Source: an uncultured Woeseiaceae bacterium
GTDB lineage: Bacteria; Pseudomonadota; Gammaproteobacteria; Steroidobacterales; Woeseiaceae
Length of the DNA: 7,132 nucleotides
NCBI GenBank assembly: GCA_945787435.1
Contig: CALZHX010000081.1
Location: forward strand, 1-7,132
Direction: 5' to 3'
Below the pieces are notes generated by a model. That model saw only the letters and a program-made list of their open reading frames with translations. It did not search any database and was not told where the DNA came from. Position numbers and translations under genes: made by a program. This document shows, in pieces, positions 6,643 through 7,132 of the stretch (within the stretch, counting starts at the first letter, position 1; each line of letters begins with the position of its first letter).

Positions 6643-7132
6643 GACACACCGAATTCGCACTGCAGCGCCCGGTTACAACGGTTGTAACGTTTGTCGCGCT
6701 CGCACTGATCGGCCTTATCGCATCAAGGCTGTTGCCGCTTGAGAAATTCCCGGACATCGAGTTCCCGGGGATTTTCATTCAGGTGCCGTACCCGGGATCG
6801 ACACCAGAGGAAGTCGAGCGCCTGATTACACGACCCGTTGAAGAGGCACTCGCTACTTTGTCGGGCGTCGAGCAGATGTTTTCGAGTTCCGACGAAGGCC
6901 AGGCACAGATCTTCCTCCAGTTTGGCTGGGACCATAGCATGGGCGCCAAGGGCATAGAGGCGCGAGCGAAGGTGGACAGCATCCGGCACCTGTTGCCCGC
7001 AGACATCCGCCGCATATTCATTTTTACCGGATCGCTCGGCGATCAACCTGTCTTGCAGTTGCGCATTTCGAGTAGTCGCGACTTGTCCAACAGTTACGAC
7101 ATGCTCGACCGGCTGTTGAAGCGCCGCCTGGA
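6639..7132 (+). CDS. Second RND efflux permease of the operon, N-terminal part (3' truncated by window edge)
   Basis: Translation from the GTG at 6639-6641 gives 164 residues with no stop before the window ends. The GTG shares bases with the preceding TGA (GTGA junction), a classic coupled start. The N-terminus reads RHTEFALQRPV, then TM1 (about 12-29), then LEKFPDIEFPG and the ITRPVEEAL segment. This is the standard opening of the first porter subdomain of RND permeases. A weak CAGG (6628-6631) lies 7 bases upstream. The sequence clearly differs from the previous permease (for example PDIEFPGIFI against PDLSYPTVTV), so this is a divergent paralogue and not a recent copy. Full length should be near 1000-1070 residues. 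Adjacent non-identical RND genes occur in MdtBC-type pumps, where both subunits form one trimer; that may apply here but is an inference. Confidence 0.93.
   Translation, partial: MRHTEFALQRPVTTVVTFVALALIGLIASRLLPLEKFPDIEFPGIFIQVPYPGSTPEEVERLITRPVEEALATLSGVEQMFSSSDEGQAQIFLQFGWDHSMGAKGIEARAKVDSIRHLLPADIRRIFIFTGSLGDQPVLQLRISSSRDLSNSYDMLDRLLKRRL
6672..6688. repeat. 17-bp perfect palindrome near the start of the second permease gene
   Basis: The arms GTTACAAC (6672-6679) and GTTGTAAC (6681-6688) are exact reverse complements around G6680, about 30 bases after the GTG start. The region encodes V12-T-T-V-V of TM1. It could be an internal operator or a small RNA hairpin near the ribosome entry. It could also follow from the repeated Val/Thr codons: 8-bp arms are expected by chance at roughly one in ten windows of this size for a given centre length. 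Confidence 0.25.

Noticed and set aside
1..7132. CRISPR array, tRNA, rRNA, insertion sequence or phage genes
   Set aside because: No regularly spaced repeats, RNA gene signatures, transposase or integrase sequence were seen on either strand.

Overview
The window is typical Gram-negative efflux DNA, most likely from a gammaproteobacterium. It has mid-range GC content judged by eye, lipoprotein-type periplasmic adaptors, and tandem RND permeases of the kind common in marine or sediment Gammaproteobacteria. The lineage is inferred from protein style only; there is no rRNA or other taxonomic marker. All real genes lie on the + strand.

Layout: (1) positions 1-1011 hold the C-terminal third of an RND efflux permease that begins before the window. 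(2) A 211-bp spacer (1012-1222) holds a nested inverted repeat and a good extended -10 promoter with repeats over it. (3) Positions 1223-2296 and 2361-3449 encode two paralogous membrane fusion (adaptor) lipoproteins. (4) Positions 3433-6642 encode a complete RND permease whose start overlaps the end of the second adaptor gene. (5) From 6639 to the window edge a second, different RND permease begins at a GTG that overlaps the previous stop in a GTGA junction. This last gene is open at its 3' end.

Together, genes 2-5 look like one operon: adaptor-adaptor-permease-permease, with genes packed increasingly tightly. Both adaptors keep the RxxxLxxxxxxS hairpin-tip motif used to dock TolC-type outer-membrane channels, but no channel gene is visible. 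The permeases would sit in the inner membrane and use the proton gradient to export an unknown substrate. The adaptors would bridge them to a channel encoded elsewhere. The first, truncated permease is probably the end of a separate, similar pump unit upstream.

No CRISPR, tRNA, rRNA, insertion sequence or convincing intrinsic terminator was found. The system is a recognisable tripartite pump rather than a new class. The points worth a second look are the two-adaptor/two-permease composition, the non-AcrB-like proton-relay residues, a tryptophan-striped insert in the complete permease, and the dyad symmetry elements in the spacer and in two genes.
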